NCBI RefSeq assembly: GCF_000350485.1
Contig: NZ_AORV01000078.1
Span: forward strand, 62,001-126,000
Direction of reading: 5' to 3'
Origin: Ruminiclostridium cellobioparum subsp. termitidis CT1112
Lineage (GTDB): Bacteria > Bacillota > Clostridia > Acetivibrionales > DSM-1351
DNA: 64,000 nt
The notes below the pieces were generated by a model. That model saw only the letters and a list, made by a program, of their open reading frames with translations, had not been told where the DNA came from and ran no database searches. Of this stretch, positions 60,477-64,000 are shown piece by piece (the stretch's first letter is position 1; each line of letters begins with the position of its first letter). Position numbers and translations under genes: made by a program.

Positions 60477-60727
60477 ATATAAAAACCTCCATAACCAGTT
60501 AATCTACAATATTTCCAATCATTTTATTAATACCAATCTATCACAATTTTAAACCAAAATACAATAAAAATACGTCTTCAAATTTGTTTTTTTAAATTAT
60601 TTAAGGGTTATTGCTCAATTTTTAACATTTAAATACCAATTTGTGATATAGTCTTATTGTTGATTAATTATTTGTTAATTTATTAAATTTATATAATTTT
60701 TTTGTTTTTCAGGAAGGTACATAACAA

Positions 60728-62203
60728 ATGAATACCAAAATACGTCTTTTTAAGTATACTTTTATTGTTTTAAGTATAATGTGCTGCATTATGCTGGGAA
60801 GTACTCTTATTATTAACGCTTTGGGCGATATAAATGCCTTTGGAGTTTCGTCCGGGCGGACAGTGGCCGAAAAGCAGTCTGATTCAACAGTTACAGCTTC
60901 TACAGGTACACCTGCTAAAGCATCGGCGGTCCCGGCACCCACTGCCTCAACTGATACTGCTGCCGTTACACCGGACAAAACCGCAATTGACACAGAAACT
61001 TCAACCACAGCCCCACCCCCGGTACAAGCCCCTGTAAAATCACCGGCTGTTACCGAGGAAAGTCAGAAACAAAATAGCAGCACTCCCCCTGCCGATAATA
61101 CCCAGGCACCTGAAAATGAGTCTGCGCCGCCCCCTGACGACAAACCGGCGCAGGAGCCGGCTCCCGCCTCTGTTACCATATCGGCGGTCGGAGATATAAT
61201 GGCACATCAGAGCAACCTGAACAATGCTTACTCACCCAAGACAGGTACATATGATTTCACGGGCTTTCTGGAATATGTAAGGCCATATCTCACAGAGGCG
61301 GATCTGACCATAGGTAATTTCGAAACCGTAACGGCCGGACCAAAAACAGGCTATACAAGCTATCCGAGTTTCAACACGCCCGATGCCATACTTCCTGCAT
61401 TGGCAGGAGCAGGTTTCGATATATTGTCAACAGCCAACAATCACTGTCTGGACAGAGGAATCAGTGGTTTGACACGTACAATTCAAATGATAAATAAAAA
61501 TAAGATGCTGAATATAGGCAGTTCTACAAATGGGAAGAATAAATATGTAATCAAGGACATTAACGGCATAAAATTGGGAATACTGTCTTACTCCGGAATG
61601 TATAACGGACTGGACAAAAAACTCAGTGCGGCGCAAAAAGCCACTTACCTGAGTCCCATAAATGAATTGCAGATACAAAAGGATATCAAGGCTGCCAAAG
61701 CGGATAAAGCGGATGCAGTAATAGTTATTGTCCACTGGGGAACAGAATACCAGCGGACACCGGATAATTCACAGACTGCACTGGCTAAAAAAATGCTTTC
61801 CTGGGGAGCCGATATTATTCTCGGGTCGCATCCCCATGTTATTCAAAAGTCTGAGATTGTAAAAGTAAATGGAAAAGATAAATTCATAATCTACTCCATG
61901 GGAAATTTTATTTCAGGCTACAGGCGTGTGGATAAAGCCAGCAGGCCCAATAAGATTTATACCGAAGATGGAATAATTGTAAATCTCAGGCTGGAGAAGG
62001 ATGCTTCAAACGGCATTGTAATAAAAAGTGTGGATTATGTACCCACCTGGGTGGACAAATACTATGTTAATAATAGGCCTGTATTCAAAATCATTCCCAT
62101 ACCGGATGAAAATATATCCGGAAAATACATAACAGATTATAACAGGCCGTTTATAAAGCAATCTTATAAAAACACCATGGGAATCATGGCAAAAATGAAA
62201 TAA
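60728..62203 (+). CDS. CapA-family (poly-gamma-glutamate synthesis type) surface protein
   Basis: 491 residues. N-terminal membrane anchor (about 8-35), a Pro/Thr/Ser/Ala-rich linker (about 45-150), then a CapA metallophosphatase-like domain: SAVGDIMAHQSNLNNAY, LTIGNFETV, ILSTANNHCLDRG, VIVHWGTEYQ, LGSHPHVIQ. CapA proteins help make or release anionic surface polymers, but no capB/capC genes are here. The following LTA-synthase-family gene fits a cell-envelope role. Confidence 0.88.
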   Translation: MNTKIRLFKYTFIVLSIMCCIMLGSTLIINALGDINAFGVSSGRTVAEKQSDSTVTASTGTPAKASAVPAPTASTDTAAVTPDKTAIDTETSTTAPPPVQAPVKSPAVTEESQKQNSSTPPADNTQAPENESAPPPDDKPAQEPAPASVTISAVGDIMAHQSNLNNAYSPKTGTYDFTGFLEYVRPYLTEADLTIGNFETVTAGPKTGYTSYPSFNTPDAILPALAGAGFDILSTANNHCLDRGISGLTRTIQMINKNKMLNIGSSTNGKNKYVIKDINGIKLGILSYSGMYNGLDKKLSAAQKATYLSPINELQIQKDIKAAKADKADAVIVIVHWGTEYQRTPDNSQTALAKKMLSWGADIILGSHPHVIQKSEIVKVNGKDKFIIYSMGNFISGYRRVDKASRPNKIYTEDGIIVNLRLEKDASNGIVIKSVDYVPTWVDKYYVNNRPVFKIIPIPDENISGKYITDYNRPFIKQSYKNTMGIMAKMK

Positions 62204-62270
62204 ATAAGAAATAAGTAACCAAGGAATTAAAGATTTAACAATCAAAAAATCAGAAAGGAACATTGGCAAG

Positions 62271-64000
62271 TTGTTAATGCTTAAGAATTTTTTTGTTGAA
62301 AACTTCAGTAAAGTTAAGAATTCTTTTAAAGATAAACCTTATAGAAATGCATTTACTGTAATTGTTCTTTTTATATTAATAAATGCTTTAAAACTCAGCT
62401 TATACAACTATTTTCTGATACCGCAGGCTACCAGGGAAGTATTTGTCTATAAATTCTGGTTTACTTTGCTGTGCAGTATTATAGTATTTACTATTATATT
62501 CAGCTTTAAATCAAGATACCTTTTTTTAATTGTAATGGTTGCACAGGGTATTTACTGCTTTACAAATATATCCTATTTCCTTTATTACCACAGCTATCTT
62601 CATTTTCTGCAGTGGATTTCCCTCTTCAAGGAGGCACTGATTTCGGCTACCCATCTGGCTAATCCAAAGAGCATGCAGCTGCTGGTGGTTTTTATTGATG
62701 CACCCCTGGCTTTGTATATTTTCTTCAAATACTTTAAAAAGGATGTCAAAAAATTCTCACTGCCATTAATGAAGTATACCTTACTCATCGCTTCTCTCGT
62801 AATTCTTTTAGTTGTGGAAATCAACAACTACCATGCCCAAAAGTCCATTGTACAGTATATGGACGACAGGTACACCGGGGAAACGGAAGTTGTCGCAAGA
62901 TATGGCACGCTTGTAAACAGTGCTGTAAACATTATTAAAAATAATAGTGAAACAAAGCTGATAGGTCAGCTCAACTATGGAAGGAAGCAAACAAACAGCG
63001 ACATAGTAGGTGCGGAAAAAGATCCCAACAAACCATTTTTAAATTCCAAAAACCCCAATTTTGTAATAATTCAGGTTGAATCCATGGATGCCAATATAGT
63101 CAGGCAAAAGTACAAGGATTCTTATATAATGCCCTACCTGAATTCGTTGACAGCTAACAGCATATATTATCCGTATACTTTAAGCTACCACCAGGGCGGA
63201 GGTACCTCCGACACCGAGTTTTCGGTTATAAACAGTGTAGAACCGCTGGATTCCTTCCCTGCCATAAAGCTTACCTCCTACGGTTACCCCAACTCTTTTG
63301 TTTCAAAACTGGCCAAGGCCTCCTATGATACCATGGCCTTTCATGGTAATGTCGGAACTTTTTATAACAGAAACATTGCTCTTTCAAAAATGGGTTTTAA
63401 GAAGTTTTTTGATATCGGCTCTATGCATTATGAGGACGAGGGCTGGGGTGCTCCCGATGACAAAGTATTTTCGTTTGCTTACGACAAGATGATAAAAGCC
63501 AGGGAGCCCTTTGTTTCATATGTTATTACAATGACCAGCCACGGTCCTTTTGAAAGTGCACGGAATTACTATAATAATCCCCTGTACGATGATATTGAAA
63601 ACGAAATAGTCAAAAACTATTTTAACTCCTTCAGCTATGTGGATGAATCCATAAAGGACTATGTAACCGCCGTTCAGAAAAAGTTCCCCAACAGTTATAT
63701 AATAATTTACGGGGATCACACTCCAAACATAAATTCGGAGGACTTTGCGCAGGCTTCCTTTATTGATGGAGACAAATACTTTGAGTTTGTTCCGCTGTTT
63801 ATTATTACACCTGATGGGCAGAAACACAGGGAAAACTCGGAAGTGGCCTCTTTCCTTGATATTTCACCCACATTGCTGGCGGCCTCGGGCATACCCTACT
63901 CTGTGTATTCGAATGGTTCAAATCTCCTTAAAAATAATATAAATTATTTGAATATCCCTTTAAAGGGCTCATCCTTTGACAGAGCCTGGCTGTATAATAA
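62271..64000 (+). CDS. LTA-synthase-family membrane sulfatase (3' end beyond window)
   Basis: The frame is open to the right edge of the window (about 575 residues visible). About four to five N-terminal membrane helices (to about residue 180), then an extracellular sulfatase-fold domain with VESMDANI (metal Glu), YHQGGGTSDTEFSVINS (Thr nucleophile), VITMTSHGPF and IYGDHTP. Such proteins transfer glycerol-phosphate (lipoteichoic acid) or other groups at the cell surface. TTG 62271 is placed 10 bases after AAAGGAA; the ATG two codons later (62277) is the alternative. Confidence 0.88.
   Translation, partial: MLMLKNFFVENFSKVKNSFKDKPYRNAFTVIVLFILINALKLSLYNYFLIPQATREVFVYKFWFTLLCSIIVFTIIFSFKSRYLFLIVMVAQGIYCFTNISYFLYYHSYLHFLQWISLFKEALISATHLANPKSMQLLVVFIDAPLALYIFFKYFKKDVKKFSLPLMKYTLLIASLVILLVVEINNYHAQKSIVQYMDDRYTGETEVVARYGTLVNSAVNIIKNNSETKLIGQLNYGRKQTNSDIVGAEKDPNKPFLNSKNPNFVIIQVESMDANIVRQKYKDSYIMPYLNSLTANSIYYPYTLSYHQGGGTSDTEFSVINSVEPLDSFPAIKLTSYGYPNSFVSKLAKASYDTMAFHGNVGTFYNRNIALSKMGFKKFFDIGSMHYEDEGWGAPDDKVFSFAYDKMIKAREPFVSYVITMTSHGPFESARNYYNNPLYDDIENEIVKNYFNSFSYVDESIKDYVTAVQKKFPNSYIIIYGDHTPNINSEDFAQASFIDGDKYFEFVPLFIITPDGQKHRENSEVASFLDISPTLLAASGIPYSVYSNGSNLLKNNINYLNIPLKGSSFDRAWLYN

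Noticed and set aside
1-64000. tRNA, rRNA, CRISPR arrays, insertion-sequence transposases, prophage or integrase genes
   Set aside because: I looked on both strands and saw no tRNA-like acceptor/TPsiC pattern, no regularly spaced repeats and no transposase or integrase domain. A tRNA scan and CRISPR finder would settle this.

Overview
The window reads as a chromosomal segment of a low- to mid-GC, anaerobic, saccharolytic member of the Clostridia. The grounds are the strong GGAGG-type ribosome sites, a T-box leader on serS, HydE ([FeFe]-hydrogenase maturation), AdhE with Rex-like operators, a cobalamin riboswitch, many ABC sugar importers with AraC-type membrane regulators, and an HPr-like protein without the catalytic His. 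A plant-polymer-degrading Clostridium/Ruminiclostridium relative is plausible but unproven. I saw no rRNA, tRNA, CRISPR array, transposase or prophage gene.

Layout. (1) 1-9.4 kb: the end of one membrane AraC regulator, then a sugar ABC importer (binding protein, two permeases) with an aldose-epimerase-like gene, divergent from a second membrane AraC regulator. (2) 9.4-24.9 kb: a sugar/sugar-acid island. A long minus-strand operon runs from two tandem galactonate-dehydratase-family enzymes through an ABC importer to an FGGY kinase, a DapA-type aldolase, an RpiB-type isomerase, a split transketolase, a class II aldolase and a PHP phosphoesterase. It is divergent from iclR, an odd KDPG-aldolase-related VOC protein, a KDG-type kinase and a KDPG aldolase. 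The logical route for the acid branch is sugar acid to 2-keto-3-deoxy acid, then its 6-phosphate, then pyruvate plus glyceraldehyde-3-phosphate. The kinase, isomerase and split transketolase point to a second, possibly unusual, ketose branch. (3) 24.9-33.7 kb: serS with T-box, DUF362 ferredoxin protein, two GNAT acetyltransferases, a B12-radical SAM gene and an HD gene bracketed by 27-bp inverted repeats, a MalY/PatB-type enzyme, and cysK. (4) 33.8-41.3 kb: separate coaB and coaC, a P1-family peptidase, hydE, a second kdgK-kdpg aldolase pair with a divergent GntR regulator, and a YjdF-like membrane protein. (5) 41.5-52.6 kb: adhE, a multiple-monosaccharide ABC importer (MmsB/MmsA/ChvE type), a DeoR regulator with an orphan RbsA-type ATPase, a corrinoid protein, and an HPr-like protein. 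(6) 52.7-64 kb: an XRE regulator with two membrane proteins, a riboswitch-controlled cobalamin uptake and salvage operon (btuF, btuC, btuD-fusion, cobU, cobS), deoB, a CapA-like protein, and a truncated LTA-synthase-family sulfatase.

The most unusual signal is non-coding. A family of long fold-back elements occurs at about 1875-2227 and 37521-37761, with a solo arm at about 52269-52338. The two full copies share a covarying two-hairpin core and conserved asymmetries, and all three sit in gaps between convergent genes. Read on the minus strand, both core hairpins expose GGA loops, one inside ACAGGATGT, which resembles a CsrA target.
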